Part shown: positions 52,066 through 60,807 of the stretch, one piece after another
Numbering within the stretch: the first letter of the stretch is position 1
Layout: each line of letters opens with the position of its first letter
Source: UBA4427 sp045106235
GTDB taxonomy: Bacteria; Myxococcota_A; UBA9160; UBA4427
Direction of reading: 5' to 3'
Length of the DNA stretch: 64,000 nt
Assembly: GCA_045106235.1 (NCBI GenBank)
Contig: JBGCEJ010000027.1
Coordinates: 1 to 64,000 of the forward strand
Translations under genes and position numbers: made by a program
Notes under the pieces: generated by a model
What the model was told of the DNA's origin: nothing
Databases searched by the model: none
Seen by the model: the letters and a program-made list of their open reading frames with translations, nothing else

Positions 52066-53105
52066 GCGAGCGGGCCTCGAGACTGCGCTCGACGAAGCAA
52101 GAAGATGAAGAGCGGCCCGCCGACCAAGGCGGTCACCGCCCCGACCGGCAGCTCCCGCCCATTCAGAACCGTCCTTGCCAGGGTGTCCGAGAGGACCAAA
52201 AAACCCGCCCCCGAAAGCGCCGAGGCAGGAATCAATAATCGGTGGTCCGAACCAATCACCAGTCGCAATGCATGCGGAACGATCAATCCCACGAATCCAA
52301 TCAGCCCCGAAACCGCGACCGCCGCTCCGACCATGAGCGATGTGGCGACGAGCAAGATCCGGCGATGGGCCTCCACGGGGACGCCTAGCTGTGCCGCGGT
52401 TTCGTCTCCGAGAGCCAGCAGATTCAAGCTTCGGGCCAAAACGCAAGCAACAGCCAAGCCGAGGGCCACGCTCGCTCCCACAAGACCGACGGCATCGATC
52501 TCAACGGCGGAGAGGTGACCAATCAGCCAAAGAAAGATCCGAGAGCCGTCGAAGAAGCCCGCGACGGAAGCGAGAAAAATGATCCCCGCCGAGGCGAAGG
52601 CATTAAAGACGACCCCGGTGAGCAGGAGCGCGGTGGGCGAACTTCGGCCACGACCGCCCGAGACCCAGTACAGAAGACCCGTCGCAAGCAGACCGCCCAG
52701 GAAGGCGGCGACCGGAACCGCCTGGGTTGAAACAGACCAGGCCGAGCCGAAGGCAAGAACGACGATCCCGGCAAGCGCTGCGCCGCCCGACACGCCTAAC
52801 ACGTATGGATCCGCAAGCGGATTCCGAAGCAGCGCCTGAAAGACGGCTCCCGCGGTCGCGAGCGCCGCACCGACAAGCGCACCCAGGATCACTCTCGGTA
52901 ACCGGACGCCGAACACAATATCTGCGGAGACTGAATCGGCCCCGGTTGGCAAGGCGCCCCCCATTCCCGCGCGTAAGATCTCGAGCACCTCCGCCGCGCC
53001 CACGCTTGCAGGCCCCGTCGCGAGCGCGAAGAGCCCGATCAAGAAGAGGACGAAAGCAAGGCAGCCTAAGACGGTGAAAAGTCGCGCAGGCGAGAGACGA
53101 ATCAA
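52062..53105 (-). CDS. btuC: ABC transporter permease, BtuC/FecD type
   Basis: A 347-residue inner-membrane protein with about ten helices. FecCD-family blocks include VRLPRVILGALVGAALATAGAVFQALLRNPLADPYVLGVSGGAALAG in the early half (about 67-112, quoted only to mark its place by VRLPRVILGAL and NPLADPYVLG) and GLIGFVGLIVPHALRLVIG (about 265-283). It overlaps both neighbours by four bases. Two Leu-Gly pairs are coded TTAGGC. Confidence 0.93.
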   Translation of the reverse strand: MIRLSPARLFTVLGCLAFVLFLIGLFALATGPASVGAAEVLEILRAGMGGALPTGADSVSADIVFGVRLPRVILGALVGAALATAGAVFQALLRNPLADPYVLGVSGGAALAGIVVLAFGSAWSVSTQAVPVAAFLGGLLATGLLYWVSGGRGRSSPTALLLTGVVFNAFASAGIIFLASVAGFFDGSRIFLWLIGHLSAVEIDAVGLVGASVALGLAVACVLARSLNLLALGDETAAQLGVPVEAHRRILLVATSLMVGAAVAVSGLIGFVGLIVPHALRLVIGSDHRLLIPASALSGAGFLVLSDTLARTVLNGRELPVGAVTALVGGPLFIFLLRRAQSRGPLA

Positions 53106-54073
53106 GGCGCTTGTTCCTTCACGATCGCAGCGTATTCGGCATCGATCGCGGCGCCGATCGCTTCGCCGTGCACCAAGACGGCGAGTGCGCGGAGCGAATC
53201 ATCCAGGTTCGGCCCAGGCATGCTCATCCGACTGGCCTCCACTGTGAGCGCCCGCCCGGACTGCACGGCAGGCAAGCTGGGCCAACGTGCCCAGAACTCG
53301 GCAGCCCCCTCGGCGCCGGGGGTCATGTCCAGCAAAAGTTCAGGCCGCGCGTCGATCAGCCATTCGGTCGTGCTCCGCGGATAGCCCGTCGCAAGCATCG
53401 CCCCGAGATTTCGCGCGCCCACCGCCGCAAGCATTTCATCCAAAAACGTATCCCCACCCACGAGGTAGAGTGGCGACCGATCAACGACCGCCACCGCGCC
53501 GGGCGCGTCCCGCTCATAGGTCGCTCGCTCCACCGCCACACGCGTGTTCCGAATCGCCGCGATGCGCTGCGCCGCCGCGTCCTGCCGGTCGAGTAGACGC
53601 CCGAGCCGTTCGATGTTCTCAAGGACCTGGTCGAGTCGTTCGTTCTGATAGACCTCGACCTCGAGGCCAAGCCGCTCCAGCCGGTCCGCGTGGGTTTGCT
53701 GGTCGACCCCCGCAACCACAAGCACGCGGTCGGGGCGAAGCGCCACCACGGCCTCCAGGCTCGGATCGAAAAGACCGCCCACCTGAGGGCGATCCCCGAG
53801 ATCGGGCACTACCCGGGCGGAGTAATCATCGATGCCGACGAGGGTTTCGGCCCGACCCAAGCTCACCACGATCGCGGTCAGTGACGGGTTCAGCGAGATC
53901 AATCGAGGGCTCGCCTCTTTTAAGCTTTCCGCCATAGCCGAGCTGTCATCAGACGCGGGGCTTCGTTCAGGCAGGGTGACCCGCTGTTCCTCTGCCTCCA
54001 TACAGCCCATGGAAAGCACGCCGCAGAAAAGGAGCGATAGGGCGATCAGCCCAGCTTTGAGAACACACCTCAT
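53102..54073 (-). CDS. btuF: Cobalamin/iron-complex ABC transporter substrate-binding lipoprotein
   Basis: A 323-residue protein with signal peptide LIALSLLFCGVLSMGC ending in a lipobox. It has the helical-backbone binding fold: PRLISLNPSLTAIVVSLGRAETLVGIDDYS, LEAVVALRPDRVLVV, YPRSTTEWLIDARPELLLDM. It is first of the BtuFCD-like operon. The 117 bases upstream do not contain a recognisable cobalamin riboswitch, so a B12 role is not proven and haem or siderophore remain possible. Confidence 0.85.
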   Translation of the reverse strand: MRCVLKAGLIALSLLFCGVLSMGCMEAEEQRVTLPERSPASDDSSAMAESLKEASPRLISLNPSLTAIVVSLGRAETLVGIDDYSARVVPDLGDRPQVGGLFDPSLEAVVALRPDRVLVVAGVDQQTHADRLERLGLEVEVYQNERLDQVLENIERLGRLLDRQDAAAQRIAAIRNTRVAVERATYERDAPGAVAVVDRSPLYLVGGDTFLDEMLAAVGARNLGAMLATGYPRSTTEWLIDARPELLLDMTPGAEGAAEFWARWPSLPAVQSGRALTVEASRMSMPGPNLDDSLRALAVLVHGEAIGAAIDAEYAAIVKEQAP

Positions 54074-54190
54074 CTCGCAATCATGCCGGGTCTTGGTCCT
54101 TTCTGCCGACCCGACCGAATCGAAGTCGAGCGTGGGCCCCCGAAAAGATCTCGGAGACCCACGCCGACTCAGGGTTCTTTGCAGAACGTT

Positions 54191-54646
54191 TTACTTGGCC
54201 GAGGACTTGGGTAAGGACTTCGAAGCAGCCGCCGCAGGATTTCCGACCGGCTTCCCGATTTCAACCAAGGGCCGCAGCTTCGTCATCAAGGCCGGCCCGA
54301 TTCCGCGAACCGACTCGAGCTGGTCCATGGTTTTGAAGCCGCCGCGGGCGTCTCGAACTGCCAAAATCGCGGCCGCCTTCTTCTCGCCAATGCCGGGCAA
54401 AGCCTCGAGCTGGGCGCTCGTAGCCCGGTTCAAATCGAGGAGCGGACGCTTGGACTCTGCCCCCGCCTGGCCGGCAACACCAAGCACAAGCAAGCCCAGA
54501 ATCAGGATTGCGAACACGTTCCCAATTTGATGAAGTGACCTCCAAGAGACCGGATTCATTGAGAAATTCAGATGAGCCCGAGAAGGCACCTTCGAGGGCA
54601 TCTCGAACGTCGGGCGAGGCAACACAGAGTGCATTGCGTTTTTCAT
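54191..54646 (-). CDS. ComEA-like helix-hairpin-helix protein
   Basis: A 151-residue protein. An N-terminal stretch of about 40 residues precedes a hydrophobic segment (VFAILILGLLVLGVAGQAGA), then two HhH motifs: LDLNRATSAQLEALPGIGEKKAAAI (about 70-94) and FKTMDQLESVRGIGPALMTKL (about 104-124). This is the DNA-binding domain of ComEA, which takes up DNA in competent bacteria, but other HhH proteins have it too. GGGAG lies eight bases before the ATG; an internal Met at 54559 is another possible start. No comEC in the window. Confidence 0.8.
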   Translation of the reverse strand: MKNAMHSVLPRPTFEMPSKVPSRAHLNFSMNPVSWRSLHQIGNVFAILILGLLVLGVAGQAGAESKRPLLDLNRATSAQLEALPGIGEKKAAAILAVRDARGGFKTMDQLESVRGIGPALMTKLRPLVEIGKPVGNPAAAASKSLPKSSAK

Positions 54647-54684
54647 AGGTTGTACTCCCAGGGACCTGGGACGAGGCGAATCGC

Positions 54685-55800
54685 TTATCGGTCGCGAGAG
54701 ACCGAGTATTCGGCGGAGGCCTGAAGGGCCGCCTTGGCATCTCCGTCAGGGAACGGAGCGATGGCTTCGAGCGCTTTGGCGACATGGTCCTGGGCGCGTC
54801 GGATGGTGTCTTCCAAGCCACGATGGCGCTCGACGAGGGCAGCGACGGGTGCAAGTTCGAGTTCGGGCGCTTCAAGCGGCGCCATCCCGCCATGCTCGTC
54901 CGCAAGGCGAGATGCGTTCTTCAGCACACCCGCCACGAGCTCGCGCTCTCCAACCGTGCACCGCTTCAAGGTCAGAATCAGCGGCAACGTGATCTTGCCT
55001 TCCCGAAGATCCGCGAAGGGCTGCTTGCCCAAGTCTTCGAGTTCAGCTTCGTAGTCGAGGCAATCATCTCGGAGCTGGAACGCCAGCCCGAGCTGTCGGC
55101 CGTACTCAGAAATCCGGTTGCGCTCGCTTCGCGAAACCCCTCCGAGCAGCGAACCAATCTCACAGCAATTCGAAAGCAGAGTGGCGCTCTTCCGCTCGAT
55201 CACATCGTAGTAGTGGGTCTCTGTCACGTCGGCATCGAAGCTGCGTTCGAGCTGGAGCAGTTCACCCTCGGCCATCAGCCGAATCGTATTCGCGTAGCTC
55301 TCAACGATTTCAAGACTGCCGTCCTCGATCACCATCGAAGACGCCCGGGCGTAGAAAAAATCTCCGGCCAAGACGGCTCGACGATTTCCCCAAATCGCAT
55401 TCGCAGAAGGAGTTCCGCGCCGCATCTCCGCCAGGTCGACGATATCGTCGTGCATCAAGGTCGCGGTATGAAGAAGCTCAAGCGCGGCCGCTAATTCAAT
55501 TCGTCGTGGACCCGCGTAGCCGCATAACTCGGCGGCCAGCAAAACGAGCGCGGGACGGAGACGCTTTCCGCCCGCCGAAAGAAGATGCTCACCGAGCACG
55601 CCGATCACTTTGGTTTTTGAATCAAGCGTGTCTCGCAGAGCACGCTCAACCAATTCCAGATCGGGCGAGATCCGGGCAAAAGCTTTCACGATCGCCGCAG
55701 GCGTCCCGACCAGCTCCGCTTCTCGCGCACTCCGCCCATCCATCGAATTCGCAGAATTCGTTGCAGCGGTTGGATCTAGATACGATGAGGGGCCTGGCAT
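54685..55800 (-). CDS. ispB: Polyprenyl diphosphate synthase (octaprenyl/heptaprenyl type)
   Basis: A 371-residue enzyme that extends isoprenyl chains for quinone or undecaprenyl-type side chains. Blocks: GGKRLRPALVLLAAEL (about 78-93), first Asp motif HTATLMHDDIVDLAEMRRG (about 111-129; DDIVD 118-122), LAGDFFYARA, and second motif AFQLRDDCLDYE. Chain length cannot be set, but the residues before DDIVD are small, which favours a long product. The ATG at 55800 is only six bases after a TAAGTT -10 box; an internal Met at codon 20 is a possible alternative start. UbiA-like protein at 42597 might use its product. Confidence 0.93.
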   Translation of the reverse strand: MPGPSSYLDPTAATNSANSMDGRSAREAELVGTPAAIVKAFARISPDLELVERALRDTLDSKTKVIGVLGEHLLSAGGKRLRPALVLLAAELCGYAGPRRIELAAALELLHTATLMHDDIVDLAEMRRGTPSANAIWGNRRAVLAGDFFYARASSMVIEDGSLEIVESYANTIRLMAEGELLQLERSFDADVTETHYYDVIERKSATLLSNCCEIGSLLGGVSRSERNRISEYGRQLGLAFQLRDDCLDYEAELEDLGKQPFADLREGKITLPLILTLKRCTVGERELVAGVLKNASRLADEHGGMAPLEAPELELAPVAALVERHRGLEDTIRRAQDHVAKALEAIAPFPDGDAKAALQASAEYSVSRDR

Positions 55801-55806
55801 AGGCGA

Positions 55807-55835
55807 AACTTAGCCGCGGGAATCAGCGGTGTCAA
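55807..55835 (-). promoter_or_regulatory. Sigma-70-type promoter of the polyprenyl synthase gene
   Basis: On the minus strand TTGACA (55835-55830), 17 bases, TAAGTT (55812-55807), then six bases to the ATG. The -35 is consensus and spacing ideal, so transcription would start at or next to the A of ATG. Confidence 0.7.
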
Positions 55836-55918
55836 AGAAAACTTTCTCAAAAAACACTTCAAAAACAGGTGTTTACCGCCGTTCACCTAAGCTTTTTCGA
55901 CAATCCGAAAACGCGCCT

Positions 55919-57364
55919 TCAAACTCCGGCGGCAACCCCGTTCTGCTGCAGCCAATCGACCGCCTGAGAGATTTCCTCTATGGGAACAAGTTCGCAAACT
56001 GATGCGCCTGCTTTCCGGGGCTTCTTTTCCCGCTCTTTGAACTCGCGATAGCAAACCGCCGGAACGAGCAGGCGCCGAAATCCCAGGCGCTCCGCTTCGG
56101 CCAATCGCACATCCAGGCGAGAGACGCGTCGCACCTCACCGCCGAGACCGATCTCCCCCACAGCGGCGGTATCCGGCGGCACAGGAAGATCGAGGCGGCT
56201 CGAAGCGATCGCGAGCGCGATGCCCAGATCGGCGGCGGGCTCGGCGACGCGCACTCCGCCCGACGCTTTGGCGTACACATCCTGCGACAAGATATCGATG
56301 CGACTGCGTCGATCGAGCACCGCCAGGAGCAGCGCGACCCGAGCATCTTCCAACCCGAGCGTCGTCCGGCGCGGCGTCCCGTACGGGGCCGGAGCGACGA
56401 GTGCCTGGAGTTCGACCAGCATCGGACGCGACCCCTCGAGCAAGGGCACCACGCAACTCCCCGGCGCGCGGGTACTTCGCTCTTCGAGGAAAAGCTCGCT
56501 CGGATTTTCGACCGCCTCCAAACCATTCCCCGCCATGCTCAGCACACCGATTTCCTGGGTCGAACCGAAACGATTTTTCGCCGCGCGCAGCAACCGGAAG
56601 GCATGCGCGCGATCGCCCTCGAAGGTGAGCACAACATCCACCAAATGCTCGAGCACGCGGGGTCCCGCAAGGCTCCCGTCTTTCGTCACATGACCGATCA
56701 GCAGCAGAACCGAGCCGACCCGCTTCGCCGTCGCTGAAAGCTGCGCCGCTGCTTCACGCACTTGGGAGACTGAACCGGCGGCGGATTCGATGCTCTCGCT
56801 CTGGATGGTTTGAATCGAGTCGACGACAACAAAGCTCGGCTCGAACTCCTTCCACGGACCCGCGAGGGCCTCGACGCGGGTTGTCGTCAGCACCTGAAGG
56901 TCTCCGCCGAGTCCCGGCAAGCGTTCCGCGCGCAGGCGGATCTGTTCCGCACTTTCTTCGCCGCTCACATACAGAACCGAATGGCCCTGGGCCGCGAGGC
57001 GCCCGGCGACTTGAAGCGACAAGGTCGATTTCCCGATTCCCGGATCGCCGCCCAAGAGGACGACCGAACCGGGCACGAAGCCGCCGCCGAGAACGCGGTC
57101 GAGCTCTTCTTCATTGCTCTTAATCCGCGGGCTCGCGTCCGCGTCGATCTCCGACAGGCGCCGCGGCTTCTCGTCGTCCGCCGCCGTTGGGACGAGTCCC
57201 GCCCGGGCCGAGTTCCGGGCCGCTTTCTCCGCCGCCACCTTGGGCGCCTCGTAGGTCTCCTCGACCAAGCTGTCCCACTGCCCGCAATCGGGGCAGCGAC
57301 CATGCCAACGCGGATGCTGTGCCCCGCAGGACTGACAGGCGTGTACGGTTCGGCGTTTGGCCAT
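55919..57364 (-). CDS. radA: DNA repair protein RadA
   Basis: A 481-residue RecA-like protein that promotes branch migration in recombination. N-terminal C4 zinc finger (Cys10, Cys13, Cys24, Cys27 in ACQSCGAQHPRWHGRCPDCG), Walker A GGDPGIGKST (about 105-114), RadA motif AAKNRFGSTQEIG and a C-terminal Lon-like domain (ASGGVRVAEPAADLGIALAIASSR, GEIGLGGEVRRV). AAGGAG lies nine bases before the ATG. It is divergent from the biotin operon. Confidence 0.96.
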   Translation of the reverse strand: MAKRRTVHACQSCGAQHPRWHGRCPDCGQWDSLVEETYEAPKVAAEKAARNSARAGLVPTAADDEKPRRLSEIDADASPRIKSNEEELDRVLGGGFVPGSVVLLGGDPGIGKSTLSLQVAGRLAAQGHSVLYVSGEESAEQIRLRAERLPGLGGDLQVLTTTRVEALAGPWKEFEPSFVVVDSIQTIQSESIESAAGSVSQVREAAAQLSATAKRVGSVLLLIGHVTKDGSLAGPRVLEHLVDVVLTFEGDRAHAFRLLRAAKNRFGSTQEIGVLSMAGNGLEAVENPSELFLEERSTRAPGSCVVPLLEGSRPMLVELQALVAPAPYGTPRRTTLGLEDARVALLLAVLDRRSRIDILSQDVYAKASGGVRVAEPAADLGIALAIASSRLDLPVPPDTAAVGEIGLGGEVRRVSRLDVRLAEAERLGFRRLLVPAVCYREFKEREKKPRKAGASVCELVPIEEISQAVDWLQQNGVAAGV

Positions 57365-57453
57365 CCCTGAGGCTCCTTGGCGCCCTCTGGAAAGTCGAGG
57401 GACGAAAACAAGGTGAATGTACCCGGAATCGCTGGGTTTTACAGAGGAGAATC

Positions 57454-57487
57454 GCTGTCAACTCCCAGCTCCGACCAGGTTGACAGC
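57454..57487. promoter_or_regulatory. BirA-type biotin operator upstream of bioB
   Basis: GCTGTCAAC (57454-57462), 16 bases, GTTGACAGC (57479-57487): a perfect 9-bp inverted repeat that fits the BirA consensus TGTnAACC-N14-16-GGTTnACA (left half ends ACT instead of ACC). The right half also contains TTGACA, a -35-like element, so repression would block RNA polymerase. It implies a BirA with a DNA-binding domain elsewhere. Confidence 0.85.
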
Positions 57488-57544
57488 CCCGAGTCACCGG
57501 GGGAAGCTACCGCGTCTCAGCCCCCTCAATGATCGGAGAACTCC

Positions 57545-58708
57545 GTGTCCGCAGCGACCTCTCAAGACGTCTCTTCTTCAGCTTCAGCCGCTGGCGCTTC
57601 TTCAGCTTCAGCCACCGGCGCCGACCGCTACCAAGCTCTGGTCCGCAATGCGCTCGCGGGCAACGCCCCCAGCGAAGCCGACGCGCTTTGGATTCTCGAC
57701 GGGGAAGACGTCGAGCTGCTCCCGCTCCTCCAGGCCGCCTATGAACTCCGCCGCCGCGCCTTTGGCAACAAGGTCATGGTCCACGTTTTGAACAACGTCC
57801 AGAACGGACTCTGCCCGGAAGACTGCGGTTACTGCTCGCAGAACAAAGACTCCGCCGCCGCGATCAAAAAATATGCGATGAAGAGCGACGAAGCGATTTT
57901 GGCCGAGGCGGAAGCCGCCGCAAACTCCGGCGCCTCTCGGTACTGCATGGTGCTCTCGGGGCGGGGCCCGACCGTGGGACGCACGAAGCGCATCGCCGAG
58001 CTCGTGAAGGAGATTAAGAAGCGCCATCCGATCGAGGTTTGTCTCTCCGCTGGCTTGATGGGCGATGAGCATGCGCAGATCCTCAAAGAGGCCGGGCTCG
58101 ACCGCATGAATCACAACCTCAACACCAGCGAGCGGCGCTACAACGACATCACCAAGACGCATACCTATGCGGACCGGGTCGAGACGCTTCAAGCGGCGAA
58201 ACGCAATGGGATCGAGAGCTGCTCCGGCATGATCGTCGGCATGGGCGAAGAATCGCGTGACATCATCGAAGTCGCGTTCAAACTCCGCGAGCTCGAGGTG
58301 CCTTCGATTCCCGTCAATTTCCTGATTCCCATCGAGGGCAACCAAGTTCAGAACGATGGCTCCCTCACACCGGATCGCTGCCTGCGCGCGCTGTCGTTGA
58401 TGCGCTTTGTGAATCCGACGGCGGAGATTCGGATCGCCGGCGGCCGTGAGGGGCATCTTCGCACGATGCAGCCATTCGGTCTCTACCCCGCGAATTCGCT
58501 GTTTGTGGAGGGTTACCTCACAACCAAGGGCGACCCGGTCGAAGAAACCTACGCGATGATTCGTGACGCGGGATTTGAAATCGAAGGCAATGATGCCTAC
58601 CAGGACATGCAGAAGCGGGCCGATGCCGCGGCGGCGAAGGGCGAGTCCCAGTTCCGCATTCCCGATGGCAGCGACCAGCTCCTCAAACCGGAAATCGCGC
58701 AGGCGTGA
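57545..58708 (+). CDS. bioB: Biotin synthase
   Basis: A 387-residue radical SAM enzyme that inserts sulfur into dethiobiotin. Start GTG 57545, with GGAG seven bases upstream. The N-terminal 25 residues are Ser/Ala-rich and not family-like. The 4Fe-4S motif is C90-PED-C94-GY-C97; later LSGRGPTVGRTK, HNLNTSERRY and IAGGREGHLR, with NS and Cys ligands of the second cluster as expected. It is first in bioB-F-D, controlled by the BirA-type operator. Confidence 0.97.
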   Translation: MSAATSQDVSSSASAAGASSASATGADRYQALVRNALAGNAPSEADALWILDGEDVELLPLLQAAYELRRRAFGNKVMVHVLNNVQNGLCPEDCGYCSQNKDSAAAIKKYAMKSDEAILAEAEAAANSGASRYCMVLSGRGPTVGRTKRIAELVKEIKKRHPIEVCLSAGLMGDEHAQILKEAGLDRMNHNLNTSERRYNDITKTHTYADRVETLQAAKRNGIESCSGMIVGMGEESRDIIEVAFKLRELEVPSIPVNFLIPIEGNQVQNDGSLTPDRCLRALSLMRFVNPTAEIRIAGGREGHLRTMQPFGLYPANSLFVEGYLTTKGDPVEETYAMIRDAGFEIEGNDAYQDMQKRADAAAAKGESQFRIPDGSDQLLKPEIAQA

Positions 58709-59985
58709 GCTCCGCGCCGAAAGGCGAGACCGCTCCTGTCTCCGACCCTGCCCGCGCCTCCGCCTCCGCCCCCGCCCCCGCCCTCGCCCTCGACCGCATC
58801 TCGGATGAGGTGTTAGGCGGTATCCGGGAGCGGGGGACGTATCGGCGGATGCGCGTGCTCGACGGCATGCAGGGTCCGCGCATGGTCGTCGATGGGCGAG
58901 AGGTTCTTCTTTTTGCGGGGAGCAACTACCTCGACCTCGCGCAGCATCCCGAGGTCATGGCTGCTGCGGAGCGCGCGACGCAGGAATGGGGGTGTGCCGC
59001 AGGCGGATCGCGCCTCATCACGGGCAACCTTGCATGCCACGAAGCCCTCGAGGAAGAGCTCGCGGGTTTCTTCGAGCGCGAAGCCGCACTCGCGTTCAAT
59101 ACGGGATACATGGCGAACGTGGGCGTGATTCCAGCCATCGTCGGTCCGGGCGATGTGCTCGTCTCCGACGAACTCAACCATGCCTCGATCATCGACGGGG
59201 CGAAGCTCGCGCGCTGCGAAGTCGCCGTATTTAAGCATGGTGACATCGAGTCTTTTGCGGACACTTTGCGATCCGTTCGGGCGGCGAAGAGCAAGCGGGC
59301 CGACGGACGGGCGCCCCGGGTCCTCGTTGCCGTCGACGGCGTCTACAGCATGGACGGGGATCTCGCCCCGATCGCCGAAATGACGAAGCTCGCGCACGAA
59401 GCGGACGCGGTTGTTCTGCTCGACGATCCACATGGGACAGGCACGATCGGACCGCGTGGGCGAGGTACTGCTGAAGCCGCGGATGTGCTCGCCGAAGTCG
59501 ATATTCTGATGGGTACCCTCGGAAAATCGATCGGATCCTTTGGCGCTTTCGTCGCGGGATCCGCCAAAATGCGCGATCTGCTCGTGAATACGGCGCGCAG
59601 CTTCATCTTTTCCTGCGCCCTCGCGCCAGCTCAAGTCGAGGCCTCTCGCGCCTCCCTCCGCTTGATCGAAGCGGAGCCCTGGCGGCGCGAGCGTCTTGTA
59701 GCCAACTGCGATCGGCTTCGAAAACGCCTTGCAGACGCGGGGATTTCAACGTCCCCGAGTACCACCCATATCCTGCCGGTGATTCTGGGCGACAACGCGC
59801 GCACGATGACTGCGTGTGAGCAGCTTCTTGAGCAAGGCTACTACGCACAGGGAATACGCCATCCTTCCGTGCCCGTTGGGACGGCCCGTCTCCGCATTAC
59901 GCCGATGGCAACCCATTCGGAGGCCGAGATTGATGGCCTTGCCGATGCAATCCGGTCCATCGTGGACAACATGTCTCAAGCTTAG
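58705..59985 (+). CDS. bioF: 8-Amino-7-oxononanoate synthase (or related alpha-oxoamine synthase)
   Basis: A 426-residue PLP enzyme; GTG 58705 overlaps the bioB stop by four bases. Residues 17-29 are a (Ser-Ala)(Pro-Ala)(Leu-Ala) stretch coded by six-base repeats. The enzyme shows FAGSNYLDLA, GSRLITGNLACHEALE, DELNHASIIDG, DDPHGTGTIGPRGRG and the PLP lysine K274 in GTLGKSIGSFG. It is close to 2-amino-3-ketobutyrate CoA ligase in sequence class, but the biotin operon context gives KAPA synthase. Confidence 0.93.
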   Translation: MSSAPKGETAPVSDPARASASAPAPALALDRISDEVLGGIRERGTYRRMRVLDGMQGPRMVVDGREVLLFAGSNYLDLAQHPEVMAAAERATQEWGCAAGGSRLITGNLACHEALEEELAGFFEREAALAFNTGYMANVGVIPAIVGPGDVLVSDELNHASIIDGAKLARCEVAVFKHGDIESFADTLRSVRAAKSKRADGRAPRVLVAVDGVYSMDGDLAPIAEMTKLAHEADAVVLLDDPHGTGTIGPRGRGTAEAADVLAEVDILMGTLGKSIGSFGAFVAGSAKMRDLLVNTARSFIFSCALAPAQVEASRASLRLIEAEPWRRERLVANCDRLRKRLADAGISTSPSTTHILPVILGDNARTMTACEQLLEQGYYAQGIRHPSVPVGTARLRITPMATHSEAEIDGLADAIRSIVDNMSQA

Positions 59986-60129
59986 GCGCTACAGTCCGGC
60001 ATCAACCCTTGGCAGGGCGGCTGCGTTAGGCCCTGCAAACGGAGTCTCGAACTTCAAAAGATCGCACCCGAAACTCGTCAAAGCCCGAATCACTTCGCAT
60101 CCGCATCAAGCTAGAAAGGACCGATCCAA

Positions 60130-60807
60130 ATGGCCGGACTCTTCATTACAGGTACCGATACGGGCGTGGGCAAGACGGTGGTGAGCTGTGCGCTTGCAAG
60201 AGGACTCCGCGACGCGGGCATCGATGTCGGCGTCATGAAGCCCGTCGAAACCGGCGTCCCCGCGAAGGGCCCAGAAGACGCACTCGCGCTCTCCTCTGCA
60301 GCCGGTATTCGCGATAGCCTCGACCTCGTTTGTCCCCTCCAGTACGAGATCCCCGCGGCCCCTGAGGCCTGCGCACGGACCGAAGAGCATGCCGCCGATC
60401 TCGGACCGATCCTCGAAGCGTATGCGAAGCTCGATGACCGGCATGAAACCATGGTCGTTGAGGGCGCAGGTGGGCTCCTTGTGCCTTTCTCGAGTGAGGT
60501 CTCGATGGCCGACTTGGTCAAGCGCCTCGACTTGCCGGTCTTGATCGTTGCACGCGCTTCCCTTGGCACGATCAATCACACGATGCTGACGCTTGAGGCC
60601 TGTTCCGCCCGAAAGATCGACGTCGTCGGCGTCGTCATCTCTCATTCTTCGGGAAGACTCACCGAAGCAGACGCGGCGAACCTCTCCGTGCTTCGAGACA
60701 CGTTAGGCGGTTTACTCATCGGCGAGGTCTTCCCGCTCGACGAGGGTCATACGCCTGACCCCTTGGAGGTCGGTCTCGCCGCGGTCCGCGACAAACTCGG
60801 GATTTAG
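60130..60807 (+). CDS. bioD: Dethiobiotin synthetase
   Basis: A 225-residue ATP enzyme closing the ureido ring. P-loop FITGTDTGVGKTVV (about 5-18), catalytic Lys in VMKPVETG (about 38-45), MVVEGAGGLLVPF and ARASLGTINHTMLTLEA. AAGGA stands 11 bases before the ATG. It follows bioF by 144 bases. The transaminase BioA, needed between BioF and BioD, is missing in the window. Confidence 0.96.
   Translation: MAGLFITGTDTGVGKTVVSCALARGLRDAGIDVGVMKPVETGVPAKGPEDALALSSAAGIRDSLDLVCPLQYEIPAAPEACARTEEHAADLGPILEAYAKLDDRHETMVVEGAGGLLVPFSSEVSMADLVKRLDLPVLIVARASLGTINHTMLTLEACSARKIDVVGVVISHSSGRLTEADAANLSVLRDTLGGLLIGEVFPLDEGHTPDPLEVGLAAVRDKLGI

Noticed and set aside
54074..54190. Cobalamin riboswitch before the btuF-like gene
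   Set aside because: The gap is only 117 bases and none of the conserved B12-box sequence is recognisable.
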